Shown here: piece by piece, positions 17,087 to 24,715 of the stretch
How positions within the stretch are numbered: position 1 is the stretch's first letter
How the letters are laid out: the number at the start of each line of letters is the position of its first letter
From: JBBDIM01 sp040880405
GTDB taxonomy: Bacteria > Planctomycetota > Planctomycetia > Pirellulales > Pirellulaceae
Direction: 5' to 3'
DNA: 31,544 nucleotides
NCBI GenBank assembly: GCA_040880405.1
Contig: JBBDIM010000088.1
Location: 1 to 31,544 of the forward strand
Notes under the pieces: model-generated
Database searches by the model: none
Seen by the model: only the letters and a program-made list of their open reading frames with translations
What the model was told of the DNA's origin: nothing
Position numbers and translations under genes: made by a program

Positions 17087-18214
17087 ATGACCACCGCGGA
17101 CGTGATTGTGATCGGCCTGGGAGGCGTCGGGAGTGCGGCGGCCTGGCATTTAGCCCGGCGTGGTTTACGCGTGCTGGGGTTCGACCGCTTCGACCCGCCG
17201 CACGACCATGGCAGTTCGCATGGCCAGTCTCGGGTGATCCGCAAGGCCTACTTCGAGCACCCCAACTATGTCCCTTTGCTTCAGGCCGCGTATCAGGCCT
17301 GGCACGAACTGGAGCAAGCGTCCGCTCAGTCCCTCTATTTTCCTGTCGGACTGTTGGAAGTCGGTCCAGTGGATGGCGTGATCATTCCGGGCATTTTGGC
17401 GAGTGCCGCAGAGCACCAGCTTCCCATCGAGCGGCTCAGCGCCGCGGAGATCCATGCCCGCTGGCCGGGTGTGCGGGTCACTGAGGGGGATGTCGGCCTG
17501 TTCGAAAGTGAGGCGGGGTACCTGCTGGTGGAGGCATGTGTCGCCGCCCATCTGCGTGTCGCGGAACAGGCGGGGGCCGAGTTGCGTTTTAACGAGCAGG
17601 TCGTCTCTTGGAGTGCTGAGGAGGACCAGGTTCGCGTGGTAACCGACCGCGGAGAGTATCAAGCGGCGCGATTAGTGATCGCCGGTGGGCCGTGGGCCGA
17701 TCAATTGCTTGCCGAGTTGCGACTGCCGCTTCGGCTGCTGCGAAAAGATTTGTACTGGTATGTCGGCGGCTCGACCGACTATCGGGCTGAGTCCGGCATG
17801 CCGACGTTCTTATTTGAAACCCCCGCCGGCTACTATTACGGCTTCCCGGCATTCGATCACCGGGGCCTGAAGGTGGCACGGCATGATGGGGGAATACCGC
17901 TGGCTTCCGCGGATGGCTTGACTCGGGAGATTGACACGGCGGACCAAGCCCTGGTCGAGCGATTTCTAGCCACGCACTTGCCAAACAGCATGGGAACGTT
18001 GGCCGAACACGCCACCTGTATCTACACCATGACCCCGGACGAACATTTTGTCGTCGACCGGCATCCGGAGCACCCTCAAGTCGCCTTGGCGGCGGGGCTT
18101 TCCGGGCATGGATTCAAGTTCGCGTCGATCCTAGGACGGATACTGGCCGAATTGGCCACTGACGGAGAAGCGTCCTTACCGATCAATTTTTTGTCGCTTA
18201 GGCGGTTTTTCTAG
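17087..18214 (+). CDS. Monomeric sarcosine oxidase / N-methyltryptophan oxidase-like flavoenzyme
   Basis: The 375-residue protein is a DAO-family FAD oxidase. It has the N-terminal dinucleotide-binding motif VIVIGLGGVGSAAAWHLARR, the GSSHGQSRVIRKAY segment typical of the monomeric sarcosine oxidase group, and Cys311 in ATCIYTMTPDEHF at the site where these enzymes attach FAD covalently. The segment AAGLSGHGFKF near the C-terminus is also diagnostic. The reaction is oxidation of an N-methyl amino acid with release of hydrogen peroxide and formaldehyde; sarcosine, N-methyltryptophan or pipecolate are all possible substrates and cannot be told apart here. GGAG lies about eight bases before the ATG. 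It follows the lipoprotein gene by 25 bases and may share its transcript, although no functional link is apparent. Confidence 0.93.
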   Translation: MTTADVIVIGLGGVGSAAAWHLARRGLRVLGFDRFDPPHDHGSSHGQSRVIRKAYFEHPNYVPLLQAAYQAWHELEQASAQSLYFPVGLLEVGPVDGVIIPGILASAAEHQLPIERLSAAEIHARWPGVRVTEGDVGLFESEAGYLLVEACVAAHLRVAEQAGAELRFNEQVVSWSAEEDQVRVVTDRGEYQAARLVIAGGPWADQLLAELRLPLRLLRKDLYWYVGGSTDYRAESGMPTFLFETPAGYYYGFPAFDHRGLKVARHDGGIPLASADGLTREIDTADQALVERFLATHLPNSMGTLAEHATCIYTMTPDEHFVVDRHPEHPQVALAAGLSGHGFKFASILGRILAELATDGEASLPINFLSLRRFF

Positions 18215-18354
18215 GGCAATTCTACATTCACCCCCTGCCCTTCCCCGCTCGGGGCCATTCCGGGACCTATGGTTCTAGAGGACCCTGGTGCCGATCCGCG
18301 CCGGGTAATCGTCAAAACCATTACTACCCGCAATTGCTTGCCGATAGACCGACC

Positions 18355-19977
18355 ATGAATGAAATCGACTTGGCCCAAAAAGGGAAAGAGCTGGTATCGA
18401 TCCTTCGCCGCAAGTGGTGGATGTGGATTCCGATTACCTTGGTGACCACGCTGGGTGCCCTTACTTTCGCCTTGGTAAAGCAGGATGTCTGGCAGGCCTC
18501 GCAAACGATGGTCATTCGCGATGAGGCCGCAGGACAACTCGGCGGACAGGGTCGTTTTGACAACATGAACACCATGAAGGCCGCTCAAGAGATGGTGGTC
18601 GAGGTCTCCCGTAATTTCAATGTCCTAGAAACGACCTTGCGCGAGGTGGGACCGGCCAAAACGTCTCGTCGATCCGCCAAGCCCTGGCCCAGCATTGGGG
18701 ATGTCGAGGACTTTCGAAAATTGGTTGAGGTGGCACCTCCCAATGGAGCGGAGTTTGGCACGACCGAGGTTCTGCACTTGAGTGTCGATGGCGAAACGCC
18801 GCAGCGGGCGATCGCGCTCACCAATGCGCTGGCCGCGCACTTAGATCGGGCCCTGAAAGACCTTCGGGGACGTCGAGCGGCCGGGGTGATCCAGGAATTA
18901 ACCGACGCGGCAAGATTGGCTCAGAATCACCTCGATATCACTACCGAGCGACTCGAAGCGATGGAACGGGAAGTCGGAAGCGACCTGGGTGAGCTTCGCA
19001 AGTTAAGCGAGGCGGGTTCCGGCGATGGTGGTTTGCAGGTCGGTTGGGGCCAAATCAAACAGCAGATTCGGGATGGACAGTCGGAAATCGCCCGGCTTGA
19101 AGAGCAACTGAGGCTCCTTAAAGAAGCCCGCGATCAGCCCGACAAAATTGTGGGCATGCCGGGGCAACTCCTGGAAACCCAACCCGCTCTGCGGCGACTG
19201 AAGGAAGGGCTCGTCGACACCCAGCTCAAGACAGCGGAGTTGTTGGGCAGAATGAGTGAGGAGCATCCTCTCGTGAAGGCGGCTCTCACTTCAGAGCGTG
19301 AGGTTCAAGCGGATATCCGTGCGGAAATTGGCACTGCGATCAGCGGGATTGAAGCGGAACTGCTGGTCCAGCGGTCGCGGCTTGCTTCGGTGGCAAACCA
19401 GGAAGTGGAGGTTCGCAAACGACTTGACGGACTGGCTGGGATGCGGGCCCGATATACCAATCTGGTCGCCGAGGTGGTGCAGGCAAATCAGGTGTTGCAA
19501 GAGACACAACATAAGCTGGGTGAGGCCAAGGCCAACCAGCAAGCTTCCCTCGCCTCCAGTGTGATCACCTTGGTCGACTCGCCCACCGTGGGTGAACATC
19601 CGCTCGGCCCCGGCAAAACGATGATTCTCGCGGCTGGTATCTTTGGTGGACTGCTGATGGGTGGTGGCTTGATTTTCCTGACCACACCCCTGGCGCAACC
19701 CAGGTTCGGTCGACGCTGGACCGATCAGCTTTGGGGACGCCGAGCGACCGACGATCCCAATCAACCGGTGCCGGCCAATGGACACCCCGGCCAAAACGTG
19801 CCGGGCGCGATACCCGGTGGACGCCGGGCTTCCGATCCGGTCCCACCACAGGCTCAATCCCCCGGCGGAGAACTGCGTGATCGCCGTTCCGGACAAGATC
19901 GCCGAGCTCCGGATCGCCGGCAGGCGGACCCTGCCCCGGCGGCTCCGCCTCAGTACCCGGTGGGTAGCTCCAAGTAG
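18355..19977 (+). CDS. Wzz-type polysaccharide chain-length determinant / co-polymerase
   Basis: The layout is that of a polysaccharide co-polymerase: a first membrane helix at about residues 22-44 (WWMWIPITLVTTLGALTFAL), a long periplasmic part with coiled-coil segments from about residue 160 to 400, and a second membrane helix at about residues 422-445 (MILAAGIFGGLLMGGGLIFL). The Pro-rich motif before the second helix (VDSPTVGEHPLGPGK) is typical. No BY-type tyrosine kinase domain follows; instead there is a cytoplasmic tail of about 95 residues rich in Pro, Arg and Asp, with repeated GRRATDDPN, GRRASDPVP and DRRSGQDRRAPDRRQ units. The ATG at 18355 (MNEIDLAQKGK) is preferred over an upstream TTG. 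No polysaccharide export, polymerase or glycosyltransferase gene is adjacent, so it is an orphan here. It probably helps set length of an exopolysaccharide. Confidence 0.85.
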   Translation: MNEIDLAQKGKELVSILRRKWWMWIPITLVTTLGALTFALVKQDVWQASQTMVIRDEAAGQLGGQGRFDNMNTMKAAQEMVVEVSRNFNVLETTLREVGPAKTSRRSAKPWPSIGDVEDFRKLVEVAPPNGAEFGTTEVLHLSVDGETPQRAIALTNALAAHLDRALKDLRGRRAAGVIQELTDAARLAQNHLDITTERLEAMEREVGSDLGELRKLSEAGSGDGGLQVGWGQIKQQIRDGQSEIARLEEQLRLLKEARDQPDKIVGMPGQLLETQPALRRLKEGLVDTQLKTAELLGRMSEEHPLVKAALTSEREVQADIRAEIGTAISGIEAELLVQRSRLASVANQEVEVRKRLDGLAGMRARYTNLVAEVVQANQVLQETQHKLGEAKANQQASLASSVITLVDSPTVGEHPLGPGKTMILAAGIFGGLLMGGGLIFLTTPLAQPRFGRRWTDQLWGRRATDDPNQPVPANGHPGQNVPGAIPGGRRASDPVPPQAQSPGGELRDRRSGQDRRAPDRRQADPAPAAPPQYPVGSSK

Positions 19978-20009
19978 ACGGATTGCCGCCTCCCGTTTTC
20001 GCTGCTTTG

Positions 20010-20034
20010 GGGCCCTGAACAGGGGGCCTTATTT
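20010..20034 (+). terminator. Possible terminator after the Wzz-like gene
   Basis: The segment ggccct-gaac-agggggcc at 20011-20028 can form a GC-rich hairpin with a two-base bulge, followed by a short T-rich stretch (ttattt). It lies 33 bases after the stop at 19977. The stem is imperfect and the T run is interrupted, so this is tentative. Confidence 0.35.
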
Positions 20035-20096
20035 GCGGTACGATGAGGGTTGGTTCATTTACCAATCCACTCGACTGCCCGTAGGCGATTCCGGCC

Positions 20097-20663
20097 ATGC
20101 AATACGATAAATCCCGACTGATTGAAATTGTCCGAGAGAAGGGTCTCAAGTTCGGCGATTTCACGCTCGCTTCCGGAAAAAAGGCGAGTTTCTATCTCGA
20201 TTGCCGCAAGGTCACCCTGAGTAGCGAAGGGGCCCAGCAAGTTGCGCTCGGAATTCTTGAGATGCTGGGGGACGACCTACCCGACGCCGTCGGTGGCATG
20301 GCGATCGGGGCCGATCCGATCTCCGCCGCCACGATTACCATGGCGGCGTGTCGGGGGCAATCGCTGGCTGGGTTTATCGTCCGCAAGGAATCAAAGCAAC
20401 ATGGTACCGGGCAGGATGTCGAAGGGCCTGTCACGCCGGGCCAAACCTGCGTGATCGTGGAAGATGTTGTCACCACCGGCGGTAGCTCGCTCAAGGCGAT
20501 CGAAAAAGCCGAAGCGGCCGGGCTGAAAGTTCGCGAAGTAATTGCGATTGTGGATCGACTCGAAGGGGGCAAAGAGGCGTTCGCCGCTGCTGGCTACCCC
20601 TTAAGAACTTTGCTCACGATCGAGGATTTCGGGATCTCGCCTCCCGCGGGTCAAGGCTCGTAG
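20097..20663 (+). CDS. pyrE: Orotate phosphoribosyltransferase
   Basis: PyrE joins orotate to PRPP to make OMP in pyrimidine synthesis. The 188-residue length is normal. The PRPP-binding signature CVIVEDVVTTGGSSLKAI is intact, as are the early SGKKASFYLDCRKVTL segment and the flexible-loop RKESKQHGTG with its catalytic lysine. The ATG at 20097 begins MQYDKSRLIEIVREKG, as expected for the family. Only a weak ribosome binding site is present. No other pyr genes are in the window. It follows the Wzz-like gene by 119 bases, which include a possible terminator, and it converges on the zinc-ribbon array. Confidence 0.97.
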   Translation: MQYDKSRLIEIVREKGLKFGDFTLASGKKASFYLDCRKVTLSSEGAQQVALGILEMLGDDLPDAVGGMAIGADPISAATITMAACRGQSLAGFIVRKESKQHGTGQDVEGPVTPGQTCVIVEDVVTTGGSSLKAIEKAEAAGLKVREVIAIVDRLEGGKEAFAAAGYPLRTLLTIEDFGISPPAGQGS

Positions 20664-20685
20664 TAAACCGTCAATGTCTCCGTAG

Positions 20686-20706
20686 CCACGCTTGCTAAAA
20701 GCGTGG
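20686..20706. repeat. Short hairpin between pyrE and the zinc-ribbon array
   Basis: The arms ccacgctt (20686-20693) and aagcgtgg (20699-20706) are exact reverse complements around a five-base loop. No T run follows on the plus strand. It could be a REP-like palindrome or a crude bidirectional transcription stop between convergent genes. Confidence 0.55.
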
Positions 20707-20732
20707 GGGAAGCGCTAACCCGCTTCGCACGA

Positions 20733-20756
20733 GTGGTGCATCCAATCAGAGTCTAC
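20733..20756. repeat. Solo copy of the MITE terminal repeat
   Basis: These 24 bases match the left terminal repeat of the element at 7259-7282 at 23 of 24 positions. No partner repeat or 34-bp inner repeat is seen near it, and the flank is GA rather than TA. It is best read as a leftover end of an element. It contributes the stop codon of the array gene that ends at 20753. Confidence 0.75.
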
Positions 20757-21424
20757 GGGAACAAGCTCCGGACTTTCGGATCGGAGAGACAAACCATCCC
20801 CCAGATGCTCACGCTAAGTGGTATTACGTACAGCAGGCAGCAGCAGTTGCCCAGCGGAAAGCTGAGGATGGGGATCACAAACCCGGCCCAAGCCCAGCCG
20901 ATGCTTTTGAATCGGATGGCGCTGGCCAATCCGGTCAGACTTAACACGTGAACCAGAGACCACACCAGTTGGATCGCCAGCATAATCAGGCCGCTATTCC
21001 GATCGGATGGTTCAAATACCGTGACCAATGCCACGACGGCGAAGCCTAAACTAGAGAGTAGGCTCAGTCCCACCAATACCGTTTGAATGATTGCCGGGAT
21101 CAGCAATTTCTGCCGCATCGCGGCCCGAACCGTCTCCGGCATCTGGCCGCTAAATGAATTGGGGACTTGCGCGGCCGCCGAAGGGGACGCGAAGGGATTG
21201 GCGGGATTGGCCGAGAAACTCTCGCGAAAATCCGCTTCTTGGCTGGCGGCCGATTCATAGGGGGAATCGGATCGCGGTGGCCCAGGGGCCGACGACGCGG
21301 AAGTTTGCGGCGCGGGAATCTCTTGGACCTCCTGGCAATGGGGACAACGGGTCTTCTTGCCTGAGGTGCCGTCCGGCACGCTGATCTCGTCGAGACAGCG
21401 GGTACAGCGAAATTTGATTGGCAT
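20753..21424 (-). CDS. Zinc-ribbon four-helix membrane protein, array member 9 (last)
   Basis: The 223-residue protein starts MPIKFRCTRC with ribbon cysteines C7, C10, C27 and C30 around VPDGTSGKKTRCPHC. A Ser/Pro-rich linker (residues 38-100) contains NPFASP. The RQKLLIP motif at 104-110 precedes four hydrophobic segments at about 111-133, 145-168, 178-198 and 200-213. The last loop has a Cys cluster (GNCCCLLYVIPLS), and the tail is SIWGMVCLSDPKVRSLFP. The gene stops within a MITE terminal-repeat copy; paralogues end in LFSK, QFRS or AFKS, so the last one or two codons may have been replaced. By the order of segments the ribbon should face the cytoplasm, with both ends inside. No enzyme motif is visible and the function is unknown. 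It starts 39 bases after the previous array member. Confidence 0.88.
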   Translation of the reverse strand: MPIKFRCTRCLDEISVPDGTSGKKTRCPHCQEVQEIPAPQTSASSAPGPPRSDSPYESAASQEADFRESFSANPANPFASPSAAAQVPNSFSGQMPETVRAAMRQKLLIPAIIQTVLVGLSLLSSLGFAVVALVTVFEPSDRNSGLIMLAIQLVWSLVHVLSLTGLASAIRFKSIGWAWAGFVIPILSFPLGNCCCLLYVIPLSVSIWGMVCLSDPKVRSLFP

Positions 21425-21463
21425 GCGTTCGAGTTCCGGAAAAGGTTCGCCCGTCTTTGCGGC

Positions 21464-22093
21464 CTATTTCGAAAAGAGTTGTCGGGTCTGGGGATCGGCC
21501 AGCATGATCATACCCCAAATTCCAATCCCGATCGGCACCCCGAGACAACTGCAACAACTGCTCGGCGGGAGAACCGACATGATAAATCCGACCCAGGCCC
21601 ACACAAAACTCGATTGCCGCCACGCTGCGATCAGCCCAATCAGGGCCGGGATGTGCAACAGCGCCGCGACCCCATAGACCACCGCCATGGCCACCAACTC
21701 AGGTTGGTTCTCGATCACCATCATCACCACCCCCATTACCGAATACCCGATGGCGACCAGCATCCCCAGGCAGACGAAGACGAACTGGACAATGGTCGGA
21801 ATCAATAATCGTTGCCGTAATTCACCCAGGGGCAGGATCCTTCCTTCGGTGGCGATCGGTCGCGGTCCGGAGGATCCTGGAGAAGCGAAGGGGTTCTCTG
21901 GATCGGTCATGTCGGCCGATCCGAACGGGGAATTCGGGGGCACCGCTTGACCTGCTCCCAGGTTGGTTTCGCCGGAGGAAAGGGGAATTGACTGCACCGC
22001 CTGGCAAAAAGGACACTTCGTCTTTTTCCCCTCGGTGCCGTCGGGGACTCGGATTTCTTTTCGGCAGGCGTCGCAGGTGAAGTTGATCGGCAT
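21464..22093 (-). CDS. Zinc-ribbon four-helix membrane protein, array member 8
   Basis: The 209-residue protein has C7, C10, C27 and C30 in MPINFTCDAC ... GKKTKCPFCQ. The linker carries NPFASP at about residue 66. The LRQRLLIP motif precedes the four hydrophobic segments (about 97-123, 134-157, 165-182 and 185-200). The shared signature GLIAAW...VWAWVGF is present, and the last loop is the most Cys-rich of the family (PPSSCCSCLG). The tail GIWGMIMLADPQTRQLFSK matches its neighbours. It begins 25 bases after member 7 and has no good ribosome binding site. It is closest in features to the member at 20753, suggesting these two arose by a late duplication. Confidence 0.88.
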   Translation of the reverse strand: MPINFTCDACRKEIRVPDGTEGKKTKCPFCQAVQSIPLSSGETNLGAGQAVPPNSPFGSADMTDPENPFASPGSSGPRPIATEGRILPLGELRQRLLIPTIVQFVFVCLGMLVAIGYSVMGVVMMVIENQPELVAMAVVYGVAALLHIPALIGLIAAWRQSSFVWAWVGFIMSVLPPSSCCSCLGVPIGIGIWGMIMLADPQTRQLFSK

Positions 22094-22118
22094 TTGCCGG
22101 GCTTTCGATGGGCGTTAT

Positions 22119-22568
22119 CTATTTCTGAAATAGTTTCCGCGTCTCCGGCGTTAGGAGACCGAGCACGGCCCAAGCGGAGAGCAACAGCGGTAGCCAGGTA
22201 ATCGCTAGGGCATTGCCACACGGTACAGCGGAAAGCCCAACTCCGAACCAGGCCCAGAAATAGTTGCGTAGCGTGATCGCCGAGATCAGACCCAATATGG
22301 TCACGAGATGCAAGACCGCCACCAGCATCAGCCCCAAGGCACCCATCCCCGCCTCAAAGTTTTCCGAGGTGATCCAATGCCAGGCCATTGCGAAGGTTCC
22401 CAGCGAGATCAGAAACAGGGAAATGAGGGTCACCGCCAGCAGGGCGATCGCGGGGCGACGAAGCCGACTTCGGGGGTCGCCCCCCGTCGGGAGTCGCGGC
22501 TCTTCTCGGTAGAAATCAAGCTTGCCCCGGGGCAACGAGTTGGGCGGAATTCCGGAGGCTTGAGTCAT
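22119..22568 (-). CDS. Four-helix membrane protein lacking the zinc ribbon, array member 7
   Basis: The start is set at ATG 22568, with GGAGG eight bases upstream. The open frame reaches 22706, but that extension overlaps the preceding gene and does not resemble a ribbon. The 149-residue product starts MTQASGIPPNS and goes straight to a short linker, the SRLRRP juxtamembrane motif and four hydrophobic segments. It keeps the family signature GLISAITLRNYFWAWFGV and a tail LLTPETRKLFQK close to that of member 8, plus a single loop Cys (VPCGNALA). No ribbon remnant is seen in the 70 bases before it. It is therefore a ribbon-less paralogue with its own strong initiation site, not a broken gene. 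Confidence 0.8.
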   Translation of the reverse strand: MTQASGIPPNSLPRGKLDFYREEPRLPTGGDPRSRLRRPAIALLAVTLISLFLISLGTFAMAWHWITSENFEAGMGALGLMLVAVLHLVTILGLISAITLRNYFWAWFGVGLSAVPCGNALAITWLPLLLSAWAVLGLLTPETRKLFQK

Positions 22569-22638
22569 CGCGGGATCCTCCAGGTCAAATTCACCGGCGG
22601 GCAAAGTCGTCACCTTATTAACTGGGTTCGGGAACACG

Positions 22639-23376
22639 CTACGAGCGGAACTGCTGACGCACGGCCGGATCGGATAGCACCACCATACCCCAAATCGCCA
22701 CGGCAATCGGCAAAACCGATCCGGCGCAGGCGTTGGTGCAAGGGATCAGGGAACAGATAAACCCCACCCATGCCAAGGTGTAATTCCAGCGAAACGTGGC
22801 GGACAGAATGCCGATGAGGGCGGGCATCTGCAGGGCGAGAAACACTGACATCATGGTTAAGGTTGCAACACCCTCGTCGTCCCCTTCAATCACCAGGATC
22901 ACGCCGCCAAACACGAGCAGGCCGACCATCAACACGCTCCCAACAATCACCACCAACGCGATGACCGAGGGAATCAATAATTTTTGCCGGGCCTCGGCTG
23001 GGTCCCGCTGCACAAAGCTTCCGGACGCGTCACCTCCCTTTGGTTTGAAGGAAGGGGTGGCGTAAGGATTTTCCTCTTGCGGCTCTTGGAACGTCTCGCC
23101 AAACGGATTGCGCTGGGGAATCTCCCCCGCCGCTCGCTCTGGCTCCCCCCTTGAGACCGGTCGCATGGGTGGCGGTGAAGGTGCCGGTTCGCGACTATGC
23201 TCGGGCTGTAAATCCGCAAGTGGATCCTGATGAGGCGTGGGCTGAGGTTCCGCCACTTGGCGCATGGGAATTTCGATTACCGCTTGGCAATGGGGGCAGC
23301 GGGTCTTCTTGCCCCCGGTTCCGTCGGGAACCTTGATATCCTCGCGACAACGAGTGCATTCAAACTGAAACGGCAT
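22639..23376 (-). CDS. Zinc-ribbon four-helix membrane protein, array member 6
   Basis: At 245 residues this is the longest member. The ribbon is canonical (C7, C10, C27, C30; VPDGTGGKKTRCPHC). Its linker of about 90 residues is rich in Pro, Glu and Gln and contains NPYATP. The ARQKLLIP motif leads into four hydrophobic segments from about residue 133. The GILSATFRWNYTLAWVGF signature, a loop with two Cys (IPCTNACAG) and the tail AIWGMVVLSDPAVRQQFRS are intact. The preceding array gene ends 128 bases upstream, the largest gap in the array, so a second promoter for the downstream group could lie at 23377-23504. No clear ribosome binding site precedes the ATG. Confidence 0.88.
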   Translation of the reverse strand: MPFQFECTRCREDIKVPDGTGGKKTRCPHCQAVIEIPMRQVAEPQPTPHQDPLADLQPEHSREPAPSPPPMRPVSRGEPERAAGEIPQRNPFGETFQEPQEENPYATPSFKPKGGDASGSFVQRDPAEARQKLLIPSVIALVVIVGSVLMVGLLVFGGVILVIEGDDEGVATLTMMSVFLALQMPALIGILSATFRWNYTLAWVGFICSLIPCTNACAGSVLPIAVAIWGMVVLSDPAVRQQFRS

Positions 23377-23504
23377 ATTCGATTTTCACCGGCGTAAAGC
23401 AAACCACAGGCCAACACCGCGCCGCGCGGATAACGAACTTCCAAGATAATTCGGCGCAGCGGCGTTGGGAACTCCCTGATTCATCTTCGCGGGATCACGT
23501 CGGC

Positions 23505-24122
23505 TCAATCTCGAAAGGCCCGATAGACCGGTTCGTCGACCAGCACGATGATCATCCAGATCAAAAAGGGTAAGGCAAAACAAAAGAGAGTCCCAAGGAA
23601 CGCCGTCAGGATTCCGATCCAGGCCATCGGATAGCTCTCCAGTCTCGCGATATGCGAAAGACCGAACAGAGCGATCCCCTGCACCGCCATCAGGAGCGAT
23701 AGAAAAACCAAGGGAGTCACGGTTTCTGGCGCGGCGGGGTGTTGGAAAATCCCAGCGGCCAGCGTGATCATTACGCTCACCACGCTGACCCCCAAAAACA
23801 GCCAAGCCAACACGAGGCTGCCGATTAGCGGAACGCGGAGGCGTTTTTTGGCCGCCCCGCGGAGGTGGGCCGTGTCGTGAAACGGCTGTTCCGGTTCGGC
23901 TTCGGGGAGCAGGTCGTCCGGTACGGCCCGCTCGGCGAAGAAGTTCTCGCCACTAGCGGACGCCTCGGCTGGCACTTCTCCGCTGGCGGAGGTGTTCGAC
24001 TGGGAATCGCCTGGAATGGTTTGAATCGCTTGGCATTTCGGGCAACGGGTCTGCCGGCCTTCGCTGCCGCCGGGTACACGCAGTACCTCGGTGCAGACCG
24101 GGCACAGAAATTCAATCGGCAT
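23505..24122 (-). CDS. Zinc-ribbon four-helix membrane protein, array member 5
   Basis: The 205-residue protein has C7, C10, C27 and C30 in MPIEFLCPVC ... GRQTRCPKCQ. The linker is acidic and lacks the NPFASP motif. AAKKRLRVP precedes the hydrophobic segments, and GLSHIARLESYPMAWIG fills the place of the family signature. The last loop lacks the Cys cluster (LGTLFCFALPF), placing it in the second sub-class. The tail LIWMIIVLVDEPVYRAFRD diverges moderately. Its ATG lies within the end of the previous gene, with an 11-base overlap, and an AGGGGG sequence sits about seven bases upstream inside that gene. Translation of the two is probably coupled. Confidence 0.86.
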   Translation of the reverse strand: MPIEFLCPVCTEVLRVPGGSEGRQTRCPKCQAIQTIPGDSQSNTSASGEVPAEASASGENFFAERAVPDDLLPEAEPEQPFHDTAHLRGAAKKRLRVPLIGSLVLAWLFLGVSVVSVMITLAAGIFQHPAAPETVTPLVFLSLLMAVQGIALFGLSHIARLESYPMAWIGILTAFLGTLFCFALPFLIWMIIVLVDEPVYRAFRD

Positions 24123-24705
24123 CCACCATCCCCCTCACGTCTCCCCTCGCAGTTTGAAAGAGGTCCAGTACCTCCGGCTTTCTCAACACCATCACGATCC
24201 AAATTGCGAATGGCAGCATGACCACGTAAAGCATTCCCATGACAATTGAAATCCAGACCCCAGTCCAAGACCAAATTCTGCTGTTCAGGTTCAAGGCCTG
24301 TTGCAGGCCATAGATGCCGACGACTCCTAGGATACTCTGAACCAGGCAAACCGAGATCCAAAAAAAAGTAACCGAGTAACTCGGCACCTCATAGTCACCT
24401 TCCAGCAGCGAGGTGAGCAACGCGACAGCGGACGCCATCGATCCGAGGATCATCAGGACCAAGAGCCCTTGGCACGCATTCACCGGAGTGCGCAATCGCC
24501 GCCGGGCCTGATCTTCCGCCAGGCGGCGGGTCGCGTCGAACTCCGATGCCACAACTCGCATCTGAATGGGCCGCTTCGGCACCGAATGTCCCGCGGGGAT
24601 ACTCAGCACCCGGCGGCAGACCGGACATTGCGTACGTCTCCCCTCACCCCAATCGGGGACACGAATATTCTCTCGGCAATATTGGCAGGGGAACTCGATT
24701 GGCAT
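24112..24705 (-). CDS. Zinc-ribbon four-helix membrane protein, array member 4
   Basis: The start at 24705 (MPIEFPCQYC) aligns with the paralogues; an extension to 24759 would run into the preceding gene. The ribbon cysteines are C7, C10, C27 and C30 (VPDWGEGRRTQCPVC). The linker is short, only about 40 residues, and without NPFASP. ARRRLRTP precedes the hydrophobic segments. GLQQALNLNSRIWSWTG is the family signature, and the last loop has no Cys (MGMLYVVMLPFAIW). The tail extends past the usual end (LDLFQTARGDVRGMVDAD), and these extra codons carry the start of the next gene. The protein is 197 residues long. It starts ten bases after the stop of member 3. Confidence 0.86.
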   Translation of the reverse strand: MPIEFPCQYCRENIRVPDWGEGRRTQCPVCRRVLSIPAGHSVPKRPIQMRVVASEFDATRRLAEDQARRRLRTPVNACQGLLVLMILGSMASAVALLTSLLEGDYEVPSYSVTFFWISVCLVQSILGVVGIYGLQQALNLNSRIWSWTGVWISIVMGMLYVVMLPFAIWIVMVLRKPEVLDLFQTARGDVRGMVDAD

Positions 24706-24715
24706 GATAGGTGAG

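Noticed and set aside
16520..17149. Minus-strand open frame of 209 codons opposite the lipoprotein gene
   Set aside because: It overlaps both the lipoprotein end and the flavoenzyme start on the other strand and shows no recognisable domain.
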